This document shows positions 1 to 5,669 of a DNA stretch of 7,103 nucleotides, piece by piece. The notes under the pieces are model-generated. The model was given only the letters and a program-made list of their open reading frames with translations. It was not told where the DNA came from and did no database searches. Each line of letters begins with the position of its first letter. Position 1 is the first letter of the stretch. Source of the stretch: Nitrospirota bacterium (GTDB lineage Bacteria; Nitrospirota; CAKKRA01; 9FT-COMBO-42-15); NCBI GenBank assembly GCA_016214425.1, contig JACRON010000125.1, forward strand, positions 1 to 7,103, in the 5' to 3' direction. The translations under genes and the position numbers were made by a program.

Positions 1-16
1 AACTCTAAATAGTCTC

Positions 17-3000
17 TCAATTAAATGTTACCGTATCCTTTCCAAGAAAATTTTCTATCTCAGTTATTAATGACCTTGTAGGGTTTACCCTGATATCATT
101 ATTAACAGCAATAATGGATTCACCGTGATTTGGTATAGTCAAGCTGATATATACAGAACAGTCGCCGCGGTATTTTAGCAGGATGTCCTTTAATTGTCTG
201 AGCTCATTCTGTGAAAGGGCAGCAGAGTCCACTTTAATATTTATTTTTGAGAGCTGTTTATTTTTTGCATCAGCTATAGTTGTTATCTTTGTCGCCTTTA
301 GCTTTGTCCCCTTTTCGCCCTTGTCAATGTTTCCACTTATCAGAAGAGGGGTATCTGTATTGAACAGATGGTTTGATGACCTGTAGGTATCCGGAAAAAC
401 AATCACATCTACAGTGCCGTAGAGGTCTTCAATCCTCAGATAAGCCATCTTATCGCCTTTTTTAGTTGTTGTATTTTTTATTTCTGTAATTATGCCGCAG
501 ATATTAACCTCTTTTTCATCAGGTAATTCCAATAATGCCTCTGAAGTAGTTGTCTCAAACCTTTTAAGCTCTGCCTCATAATTGGATAAGGGATGACCTG
601 TTATATAAAAGCCGAGCGTATCCTTTTCAGATTTCAGCCTTACACCTTCCTCCCACTCCGGCAGGTCAGGTATTGATTCAGATGAATCATCCTGCTCTGC
701 CTTCAAGCTGCCGAATATGTTTATCTGATTCAGCGCAGATTCCTTTTTTATCTGATTTGCCTTTTCCATTGCCTTTTCATAAACAGCCGTGAGCTGGGAG
801 CGTTTCATATTAGCAGAATCAAAGGCGCCGCATTTAATGAGGCTCTCTATCACCTTTTTGTTTACCTTTCTTAAGTCAACCTTCTTGCAGAAGTCAAAGA
901 TAGAGCCAAACCTTCCTGAGGATTCCCTTGCTGTGATAATCGCATCAATAGCAGCCTCGCCAACATTCTTTATTGCAGCAAGGCCGAACCTTATGCCTTC
1001 CTCTACAATGGTAAACTGTTTACTGCTCTCATTAACATCAGGCGGCAGTATCTTAATGCCCATTGACTTGCATTCTCTTATATATCTTACAATCTTATCA
1101 GTATTGCCTACCTCGCTTGTTAGCAGGGACGCCATGAACTCAACAGGATAGTTTGCCTTTAGATATGCAGTCTGATATGCAATCAATGCGTATGCAGCGC
1201 TGTGCGATTTATTAAAGCCGTATCCTGCAAAATATTCTATAAGTTCAAATATCTTTTCTGCCTTCTTTTCGTTTATCTTATTTTTATGCGCGCCCTCTAT
1301 GAAGGTCTTCTTCATCTTCTCCATTTCTTCTGGGATTTTTTTGCCCATTGCGCGGCGGAGAATGTCTGCTTCCGCAAGGGAGAAGCCTGAAAGGACATTT
1401 GCAATCTTCATGACCTGTTCCTGATACAGGATAACGCCGTATGTTTCTTTTAATATAGGCTCAAGTTCATGAAGCTCATATTTTATTGCAGTAAGACCCC
1501 TCTTTCTCTTTATGAAATCATCCACCATGCCGCTGCCTAATGGACCAGGCCTGTATAAGGCTACAAGGGCAATGATATCTTCAAAGGTCTCTGGCTTCAG
1601 TCTTACCAATATCTCGCGCATACCTGAACTTTCAAGCTGAAACACGCCAAAGGTCTTGCCTGAAGAAAGAAGCTCGTATGTCTTTTGGTCATTTAATGGA
1701 ATTTTTTCAATAGAGAAATCTTCTTGAATATTGTCTTCTAACCCCTGACCCTTGCTGTTAATAAGCCGTACTGCATTATCAATAAGCGTAAGTGTTTTCA
1801 GTCCGAGAAAGTCAAATTTTATAAGCCCCACCTTCTCAATGAGCTTCATATTATACTGGGTTATTATTTCATCTTTGTCGCCTTTATAAAGAGGTGTATA
1901 TTCTGTTAATGGCTCCTGCGATATTACAACTCCTGCTGCATGGATTGACGCATGCCTTGCAAGGCCTTCAAGGTTCTTTGCAATCTTAATCAGCTCATTA
2001 ACCTTTGGGTCTTTTTCCATTAATTCATTTAATCTCGGCTCTGCCTTTATTGCCTCATCAATTGTGATGTTTAATGTATTAGGCACCAGCTTTGCTACCC
2101 TGTCAACCTCTATATACGGGATATCCAGAACACGGCCGACATCCCTTATAACACCCTTAGCAGCCATTGTTCCAAATGTGATAATCTGGGCAACATGGTC
2201 AATCCCGAATTTGTTTGTTACATAGTGTATTACCTCTTCCCTTCTGTCCATGCAAAAGTCCATATCAATATCAGGCATGCTGATTCTATCAGGATTTAAA
2301 AACCTTTCAAAGAGCAGGCCGTAACGGAGCGGGTCAATATCAGTAATTTTTAGAGAATAAGCAGCAAGGCTTCCAGCAGCAGAGCCCCTTCCAGGGCCAA
2401 CAGGTATGCCTTTGTTCTTTGCATAATTAATGATATCCCAGACTATAAGAAAATAACCAGCATAGCCCATAGAATTTATAGTATTGATCTCCCTTTCAAG
2501 ACGGGTTTTGTAGAAATCATGCGGGATTTTAGTTTCTATCTGTTTTAATCTCTCTTCAAGACCCTTTTTTGCGAGCTCTGATAAATAATCCTCTCTGGTA
2601 TATCCCTCTGGCACATGATAATTCGGCAGATGAAGCTCATTCAATTTCAGATTAAGATTGCACCGCTCTGCAATTATCTTTGTGTTTATTAATGCCTCTG
2701 GTATGTCCTTAAATGCCTTGTGCATCTCTTCTGGTGATTTAAAATAGAAGTCATCAGTAGAAAATCTTAATCTGTCTGTATCATTGACAGTCTTGCCTGT
2801 TTGTATGCAAAGAAGAATATCGTGTGCCTTTGCATCCTCTTTTTTTAAATAATGGCAGTCATTTGTTGCAACAAGTGGGATGTTAAATTCTTTGCTTAGA
2901 TTTATTAGTTCCTTATTTACCTTATTCTGCTCTTCAAGTCGGTTATCCATTATCTCAAGATAAAAATTTTCCTTGCCGAGTATATCAATGTATTCTCCAA

Positions 3001-3523
3001 GCGCCTTTTTTGCGCCTTCTGTATCTCCTTTATTTATCTTATAAGGAACCTCGCCTTTTAAGCAGCTTGATAAGCCGATTAAACCCTTGCTGTGCTGCGC
3101 AAGAATCTCTTTGTCTATCCTCGGCCGATAATAAAAGCCTTCAAGATGGGCAGAGGTGATAAGTTTTAAAAGGTTTTTATATCCTGCTACATCTGCTGCA
3201 AGAAGGATTAAATGATATGAAGCATTCTTTATTCCGTGGGCATTCTTTTCCAGCCTGCTATCAGGCGCAACATAAACCTCGCAGCCAATAATTGGTTTTA
3301 TGCCGCCCTTTAAAGCCTTCTGATAAAACTCTACAGCTCCGAACATATTGCCGTGGTCAGTTATAGCTAAGGCTGGCATTTTATACTTCTGCGCAAGTTC
3401 AACAAGGTCATCTATCTGATTCGCCCCGTCAAGCAGGCTGTATTCGGTATGTATCTGATTCGCCCCGTCAAGCAGGCTGTATTCGGTATGTGTATGAAGA
3501 TGGACAAAATCTGAATGGTGCAT
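17..3523 (-). CDS. dnaE: DNA polymerase III subunit alpha (replicative polymerase)
   Basis: Catalytic subunit of the replicative DNA polymerase III holoenzyme, acting at the fork with the beta clamp. The 1168-aa product follows the E. coli-type DnaE order. An N-terminal PHP domain starts FVHLHTHTEYSLLDG (H8, H10) and continues ALAITDHGNMFG. The C-family palm has GPGRGSAAGS, then PDIDMDF with the metal-binding Asp near 418 and 420, and KFDFLGLKTL with the third Asp near 571. An HhH segment (FGLAAIKNVGEAAI) follows. The internal clamp-binding motif is QINIFG at about 933, and an OB domain begins VNICGIITEI. I chose the ATG at 3523 rather than the one at 3589: FVHLH-type N-termini start here, and the only good promoter lies between the two. 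There is no clear Shine-Dalgarno sequence. Odd feature: residues 12-24 (HTEYSLLDGANQI) are repeated exactly as 25-37. Family assignment is certain. Confidence 0.97.
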   Translation of the reverse strand: MHHSDFVHLHTHTEYSLLDGANQIHTEYSLLDGANQIDDLVELAQKYKMPALAITDHGNMFGAVEFYQKALKGGIKPIIGCEVYVAPDSRLEKNAHGIKNASYHLILLAADVAGYKNLLKLITSAHLEGFYYRPRIDKEILAQHSKGLIGLSSCLKGEVPYKINKGDTEGAKKALGEYIDILGKENFYLEIMDNRLEEQNKVNKELINLSKEFNIPLVATNDCHYLKKEDAKAHDILLCIQTGKTVNDTDRLRFSTDDFYFKSPEEMHKAFKDIPEALINTKIIAERCNLNLKLNELHLPNYHVPEGYTREDYLSELAKKGLEERLKQIETKIPHDFYKTRLEREINTINSMGYAGYFLIVWDIINYAKNKGIPVGPGRGSAAGSLAAYSLKITDIDPLRYGLLFERFLNPDRISMPDIDMDFCMDRREEVIHYVTNKFGIDHVAQIITFGTMAAKGVIRDVGRVLDIPYIEVDRVAKLVPNTLNITIDEAIKAEPRLNELMEKDPKVNELIKIAKNLEGLARHASIHAAGVVISQEPLTEYTPLYKGDKDEIITQYNMKLIEKVGLIKFDFLGLKTLTLIDNAVRLINSKGQGLEDNIQEDFSIEKIPLNDQKTYELLSSGKTFGVFQLESSGMREILVRLKPETFEDIIALVALYRPGPLGSGMVDDFIKRKRGLTAIKYELHELEPILKETYGVILYQEQVMKIANVLSGFSLAEADILRRAMGKKIPEEMEKMKKTFIEGAHKNKINEKKAEKIFELIEYFAGYGFNKSHSAAYALIAYQTAYLKANYPVEFMASLLTSEVGNTDKIVRYIRECKSMGIKILPPDVNESSKQFTIVEEGIRFGLAAIKNVGEAAIDAIITARESSGRFGSIFDFCKKVDLRKVNKKVIESLIKCGAFDSANMKRSQLTAVYEKAMEKANQIKKESALNQINIFGSLKAEQDDSSESIPDLPEWEEGVRLKSEKDTLGFYITGHPLSNYEAELKRFETTTSEALLELPDEKEVNICGIITEIKNTTTKKGDKMAYLRIEDLYGTVDVIVFPDTYRSSNHLFNTDTPLLISGNIDKGEKGTKLKATKITTIADAKNKQLSKINIKVDSAALSQNELRQLKDILLKYRGDCSVYISLTIPNHGESIIAVNNDIRVNPTRSLITEIENFLGKDTVTFN
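3413..3490 (-). repeat. Perfect 39-bp tandem duplication inside dnaE
   Basis: Positions 3413-3451 and 3452-3490 are identical over 39 bp with no mismatch. Because 39 is a multiple of three, the frame is kept and the peptide HTEYSLLDGANQI appears twice in the PHP domain, directly after the HLHTH metal-binding motif. Homologues normally have one copy followed by DDL. The perfect identity suggests a recent slippage event or an assembly artefact. Confidence 0.97.
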
Positions 3524-3533
3524 GATGTGATTT

Positions 3534-3562
3534 ATTTTACGGATTACGCTCCCAAAAGTCAA
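3534..3562 (-). promoter_or_regulatory. Probable sigma70-type promoter of dnaE
   Basis: On the minus strand the -35 is TTGACT (3562-3557) and the -10 is TAAAAT (3539-3534). The spacer is exactly 17 bp, and each hexamer is one base from consensus. A start site about 7 nt downstream of the -10 would fall near 3526, only 2-5 nt before the ATG at 3523. This excludes the upstream ATG at 3589 for this transcript. Confidence 0.6.
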
Positions 3563-3584
3563 TTGTAAAAAAGGGAAAGAAAAA

Positions 3585-3623
3585 TGCAAAAAAAATTTAT
3601 AATAAAATTTTTTATTAAAAATC
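3585..3623. promoter_or_regulatory. AT-rich divergent intergenic tract, UP-element-like
   Basis: This block is almost entirely A and T, with runs of A and T, and lies between the leftward dnaE promoter and the rightward promoter. It ends immediately before the rightward -35 hexamer at 3624, where an UP element would be expected. UP-element function is inferred from composition and position only. Confidence 0.35.
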
Positions 3624-3652
3624 TTGTCATAGGCATTTTGGTGGACTATAAT
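3624..3652 (+). promoter_or_regulatory. Sigma70-type promoter facing the accessory region
   Basis: TTGTCA (3624-3629), a 17-bp spacer and a perfect TATAAT (3647-3652), preceded by an AT-rich tract. Transcription would begin near 3659, a few bases before the ATG of the 10-codon ORF at 3664. It is the best candidate promoter for the plus-strand genes up to at least 4723. Confidence 0.65.
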
Positions 3653-3663
3653 CTAATTAACCT

Positions 3664-3696
3664 ATGGATATAAAAGGGCTTATTGAGAAGGGCTAA
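3664..3696 (+). pseudogene. Ten-codon leader ORF, probably a truncated gene start
   Basis: ATG to TAA encodes MDIKGLIEKG. It begins about 5 nt downstream of the predicted start site and has no Shine-Dalgarno sequence. The peptide looks like the first residues of an ordinary cytosolic protein rather than an attenuator leader, since it has no run of one amino acid. The methylase-tail reading frame opens across its end in another frame. A deletion that fused the promoter-proximal end of one gene to the C-terminal end of a methylase gene would produce this arrangement. Alternatively it is chance. Confidence 0.35.
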
Positions 3697-3865
3697 CCCT
3701 GCCCGTCCCATCCGCGAGCAAAAGCCGAATCCTCTGCCTGACCGCAAGGCACTGGATGATATCGTCTTTGATATCCTCGGCCTGGCGGAAGACGAGCGGA
3801 ACGAAGTCTATTGGGCGGTGTGTGAATTAGTCAAGAACAGGCTTGAGAAGGCGAGGAGTGTGTGA
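3683..3865 (+). pseudogene. C-terminal remnant of adenine-N6 DNA methyltransferase
   Basis: The open frame of about 60 codons, from TTG 3683 to TGA 3863-3865, has no ATG. It contains NPLPDRKALDDIVFDILGL, then EDERNEVYWAVCELVKNRL and EKARSV. From memory of the family, this is the extreme C-terminus of large Eco57I/type IIG-like and related restriction-modification methyltransferases, where a PDRKALDxIVFD motif comes shortly before the stop. The SAM-binding and NPPY catalytic regions are absent, so no methylation activity is possible from this piece. A strong promoter lies about 30 bp upstream, so it may still be transcribed, and weak initiation at the TTG cannot be excluded. A related but shorter tail recurs at 5295-5342. 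I am fairly sure of the remnant status and less sure of the exact methylase subtype. Confidence 0.65.
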
Positions 3866-3870
3866 AGAAA

Positions 3871-3908
3871 AAGAAACACACCCCTTTGTCCCCTCTTGAT
3901 AGAGGGGA
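3871..3908 (+). repeat. Hairpin repeat R1 (CACACCCC arm plus CCCCTCT stem)
   Basis: The repeat begins AAGAAACACACCCCTT (3871-3886). An 8-bp stem follows, TCCCCTCT (3889-3896) with AGAGGGGA (3901-3908), around a TGAT loop. It matches R3 at 5251-5288 in 34 of 38 positions and R2 at 4823-4854 in inverse orientation. It begins 6 bp after the methylase-tail stop codon. No T-run follows the stem, so it is not a canonical terminator. Confidence 0.8.
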
Positions 3909-3927
3909 TAAGTATTGAAAAGGCAAA
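3902..3927 (+). repeat. 26-bp direct repeat, copy 1
   Basis: This starts in the 3' arm of the R1 hairpin (GAGGGGA) and runs through GTATTGAAAAGGCAAA. It matches 4788-4813 in 24 of 26 positions. The last 16 bases are identical in both copies. In the frame that continues from the methylase tail, it reads ISIEKAKGL followed by a TAG stop. Confidence 0.75.
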
Positions 3928-3973
3928 GGGCTTGTAGAAGGAGATAGAACTAAAAAAGTGGAGGTAACTATAT

Positions 3974-4723
3974 ATGAAAAAAATTATCAACTTACCTAAG
4001 ATTGCCGAGCCTACTATTGAGCAGGTGCTTGAGGAATTTCTGTCCGAGCAGATGATAAAGCTCAAGCCTAAAACCGCCTCTGATTACAGAGATGTAATCC
4101 AATTGTTTAAGGATTGTATGAACGGCTATGCCTATCAAAGCTTGTCTAAGGCTGAATCCGCCCTTTTTGAAAAGCATTATAACGCAGAAGGTGAAGAGCA
4201 TAAAGAATTCTGCCAACTTTTTGGTCCGGATAAAATTGTAGAAAACACAGGAGAGTTTCTTGGCTACTTTCTGATTCGTAAAGTCATGGCTGGGGGCGAA
4301 TTCAAGCGTCTTGCCGGCGCTGTAATCAAGAAGCTCTCAAAATGGCTTGCAGAAAAAGCATATATCTTAGAAGAAGATGCCTCAATGGGCGAAGAAGAAG
4401 GAGCAACAGCAGCCAGAGACATTCCAAAAGCCGAAAGGGCCGGAAATATCCTTTATAGGGCTGCGGAGAATGTGATATTTAATCCGGACGAATTAGCCGA
4501 TGATGATTATCATGATTTTGATCACTACACTATCGGAAAGGTTGAGCCCGGAAAATTATGGCTTGAAGTTTATGATGAGAGCGGCAAGAGCACTGTTGGC
4601 CCTATAGCTGTGCCAAAAGAGGCCACTGCACTTCTTCAGAAAGGATGGGACATTAGCTGTGCTATAGCCCGTATCAGAGGAAAATGGAAGATAGTTGAGG
4701 TTGCAAACGTTTATCCGCAGTAA
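3974..4723 (+). CDS. Uncharacterised protein with integrase-like N-terminal helical region
   Basis: A 249-aa soluble protein that I do not recognise by name, with no signal peptide or membrane segment. Residues 14-50 (TIEQVLEEFLSEQ, then LKPKTASDYRDVI) resemble the SAM-like core-binding domain at the N-terminus of tyrosine recombinases. Residues 94-131 (EFLGYFLIRKVM to KKLSKWLAEKAYI) look like a second helical part of the same type. An acidic, Ala-rich linker covers about 132-180. The end (about 183-249) is predicted beta-rich, with GPIAVPKEA and GKWKIVEVANVYP, like a small barrel. The recombinase catalytic domain with its Arg-His-Arg-Tyr set is absent, so it is not a working integrase. The start is secure: GGAGGT at 3960-3965 lies 8 nt before the ATG. 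It sits between hairpin repeats and methylase remnants, so a DNA-binding or defence-linked role is possible but unproven. Confidence 0.85.
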   Translation: MKKIINLPKIAEPTIEQVLEEFLSEQMIKLKPKTASDYRDVIQLFKDCMNGYAYQSLSKAESALFEKHYNAEGEEHKEFCQLFGPDKIVENTGEFLGYFLIRKVMAGGEFKRLAGAVIKKLSKWLAEKAYILEEDASMGEEEGATAARDIPKAERAGNILYRAAENVIFNPDELADDDYHDFDHYTIGKVEPGKLWLEVYDESGKSTVGPIAVPKEATALLQKGWDISCAIARIRGKWKIVEVANVYPQ

Positions 4724-4787
4724 TAGAAATAGAGGATGCAGTAACATAATCCGTATAGTGTAGATCATGAGTTCTTGAGGGATATTG

Positions 4788-4813
4788 GAGGGGAAAGGTA
4801 TTGAAAAGGCAAA
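4788..4813 (+). repeat. 26-bp direct repeat, copy 2
   Basis: GAGGGGA followed by AAG and GTATTGAAAAGGCAAA matches 3902-3927 in 24 of 26 positions. Here the left arm of the hairpin is missing, so this is a partial copy of the R1 right half. One frame reads GKGIEKAKSIAPL then stops inside repeat R2. That peptide resembles the EKARSV ending of the methylase tails. Confidence 0.7.
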
Positions 4814-4822
4814 AAGCATAGC

Positions 4823-4854
4823 TCCCCTCTAATAAGAGGGGTCGGGGGTGTGTT
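4823..4854 (-). repeat. Hairpin repeat R2, inverted copy upstream of the DUF559 gene
   Basis: CCCCTCT (4824-4830), loop AATA, AGAGGGG (4835-4841), then TCGGGGGTGTGTT. Read on the minus strand this is AACACACCCC followed by the same stem as R1 and R3. With R3 at 5251-5288 it flanks the DUF559 gene as a pair of inverted repeats. It abuts the perfect palindrome GTGTTAACAC at 4850-4859. Confidence 0.75.
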
Positions 4855-4884
4855 AACACCTCCCTAACCCTTTTTGATAAGGGA
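4855..4884 (+). promoter_or_regulatory. Hairpin carrying the probable RBS of the DUF559 gene
   Basis: AACACCTCCCTAACCC followed by TTTTTGATAAGGGA resembles a divergent copy of the repeat family, in the opposite orientation to R2. CCCTT (4868-4872) can pair with AAGGG (4879-4883). AAGGGA is also the only Shine-Dalgarno-like sequence before the ATG at 4891, with a spacing of 6 nt. Folding of the mRNA would therefore hide the ribosome site. The stem is short, so the effect may be weak. Confidence 0.45.
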
Positions 4885-4890
4885 AAAGAT

Positions 4891-5268
4891 ATGAAGATAA
4901 CATACAACCCAAAACTTAAAGAATTAGCCCGACAATTAAGAAACAGCAGCACAAAGGCTGAAATCAAGCTCTGGAATTATTTGAAGGGCAAACAATTAAA
5001 GGGTTATGACTTTCACAGACAAAAACCGATTGATAATTACATTGTAGATTTTTTCTGCAATAAGTTAATGTTGGCGATTGAGATAGACGGATATACGCAC
5101 AGTTTTGAAGAGACATTTGAAAGAGATATGGATAAAGTTAAGAGATTAAATGAATTAGGAATATCTGTCTTAAGATTTTTAGATGAAGATGTTATGAATA
5201 ATATAGAGGCTTTGATATCAAGCGTAGAGGAACTCATCAGGGAATATGAAAAGAAACACACCCCTTAA
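4891..5268 (+). CDS. DUF559/Vsr-like PD-(D/E)XK endonuclease domain protein
   Basis: A small 125-aa single-domain protein of the DUF559 family, related in fold to very-short-patch-repair (Vsr) endonucleases. Visible family signatures are STKAEIKLWNYLKGKQLKGY (E23, residues 20-39), FHRQKPIDNYIVDFFC (R43, Q44, D53), LAIEIDGYTH (E64, D66, H70), and a C-terminal RLNELGISVLRFLDEDV. D53 and E64 would be the metal-binding pair of the nuclease core, so it looks catalytically competent and is full length for the family. The substrate is unknown. The ATG at 4891 follows AAGGGA with a 6-nt gap. The last codons (KKHTP and the TAA stop) lie inside hairpin repeat R3, and an inverted copy, R2, lies upstream, so the gene is closely packaged in this repeat family. 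Such genes are often associated with mobile or repeat DNA, but no transposase is present. Confidence 0.9.
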   Translation: MKITYNPKLKELARQLRNSSTKAEIKLWNYLKGKQLKGYDFHRQKPIDNYIVDFFCNKLMLAIEIDGYTHSFEETFERDMDKVKRLNELGISVLRFLDEDVMNNIEALISSVEELIREYEKKHTP

Positions 5269-5288
5269 TCCCCTCTTTTTAGAGGGGA
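5251..5288 (+). repeat. Hairpin repeat R3, overlapping the end of the DUF559 gene
   Basis: AAGAAACACACCCCTT (5251-5266) is followed by an 8-bp stem, TCCCCTCT (5269-5276) with AGAGGGGA (5281-5288), around a TTTT loop. It matches R1 in 34 of 38 positions. It supplies the last five codons and the stop codon of the upstream nuclease gene. It ends 6 bp before the second methylase tail. Confidence 0.8.
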
Positions 5289-5294
5289 AGAAAA

Positions 5295-5342
5295 GTAACA
5301 GAGAGGGTCAAGAACCGGCTGGAGAAGGCGAGGAGTGTGTAA
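5295..5342 (+). pseudogene. Second methylase C-terminal tail remnant
   Basis: The frame reads VTERVKNRLEKARSV then TAA at 5340-5342. It parallels VCELVKNRLEKARSV then TGA at the end of the larger remnant (3683-3865). At the DNA level 5307-5346 matches 3830-3869 in 37 of 40 positions. The differences inside the shared peptide are synonymous (AGG/CGG, CTT/CTG), and the third exchanges one stop codon for another. An in-frame TAG at 5280-5282, in repeat R3, closes the frame upstream. It has no start and is not a gene in itself. Confidence 0.65.
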
Positions 5343-5383
5343 AGAACAAAACAATCATAATTATATGAAAGGAGTGTAATTTC

Positions 5384-5392
5384 TGATATAAT
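5384..5392 (+). promoter_or_regulatory. Extended -10 promoter of the DUF433/DUF5615 pair
   Basis: TGA then TATAAT (TATAAT at 5387-5392) is a perfect extended -10 element. No convincing -35 hexamer lies 16-18 bp upstream, as is common with TGn-type promoters. Transcription would start near 5399, giving a leader of about 40 nt before the ATG at 5439. Confidence 0.55.
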
Positions 5393-5438
5393 AAGCTAAA
5401 CCTTTACTGAAAATAAAACAGATATAGGAGGTGGATAA

Positions 5439-5669
5439 ATGAAGTTTACCCGTATTACAGTTAATCCCAACCAAATGGATGGTGTTCCATGTATTCGCGG
5501 GCTTCGCATTCCAGTTGCAACTGTTGTTGGAATGATAGCCGACGGTATGTCTGAAGAGGAAATCTTAAAGGCATTTCCTGATCTGGAACATGAGGATATC
5601 CATGAAGCATTACAGTATGCTTCTGAGGCTGTGCGGGAGCGTGAAATCCCGCTGGTAACATCCGTATGA
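5439..5669 (+). CDS. DUF433 family protein, probable antitoxin
   Basis: A 76-aa protein with the full DUF433 signature: ITVNPNQMDGVPCIRGLRIP (residues 6-25), VVGMIADGMSEEEILKAFPD and LEHEDIHEALQYASEAV. The fold is a small helix-turn-helix-like domain. Such proteins commonly precede PIN-like DUF5615 genes and are thought to act as the antitoxin, by binding the partner and probably the promoter. RBS AGGAGGTG (5426-5433) with 5-nt spacing fixes the start. Its stop overlaps the next start by 4 bp (ATGA at 5666-5669), which points to translational coupling. The extended -10 promoter upstream makes the pair an independent unit, and autorepression is likely by analogy only. Confidence 0.88.
   Translation: MKFTRITVNPNQMDGVPCIRGLRIPVATVVGMIADGMSEEEILKAFPDLEHEDIHEALQYASEAVREREIPLVTSV

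Noticed and set aside
789..1390. Plus-strand ORFs within dnaE
   Set aside because: They lie antisense to a well-conserved gene, have no RBS and encode no recognisable domain.
3523..3589. Extended dnaE start at the ATG at 3589, adding 22 residues
   Set aside because: The extra residues do not look like a DnaE N-terminus, there is no Shine-Dalgarno sequence there, and the good promoter lies downstream of that ATG.
3889..3908. Hairpin repeats R1, R2 and R3 as intrinsic terminators
   Set aside because: None is followed by a T-run on either strand, although the stems could still slow polymerase.
3871..5288. The three hairpin repeats as a CRISPR array
   Set aside because: There are only three copies, hundreds of bases apart, in mixed orientation, with genes between them.
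3830..5346. The two methylase tails as a 40-bp target-site duplication of a mobile element
   Set aside because: The copies differ at three positions, and the two sense-codon changes are synonymous while the third swaps one stop codon for another. No transposase lies between them.
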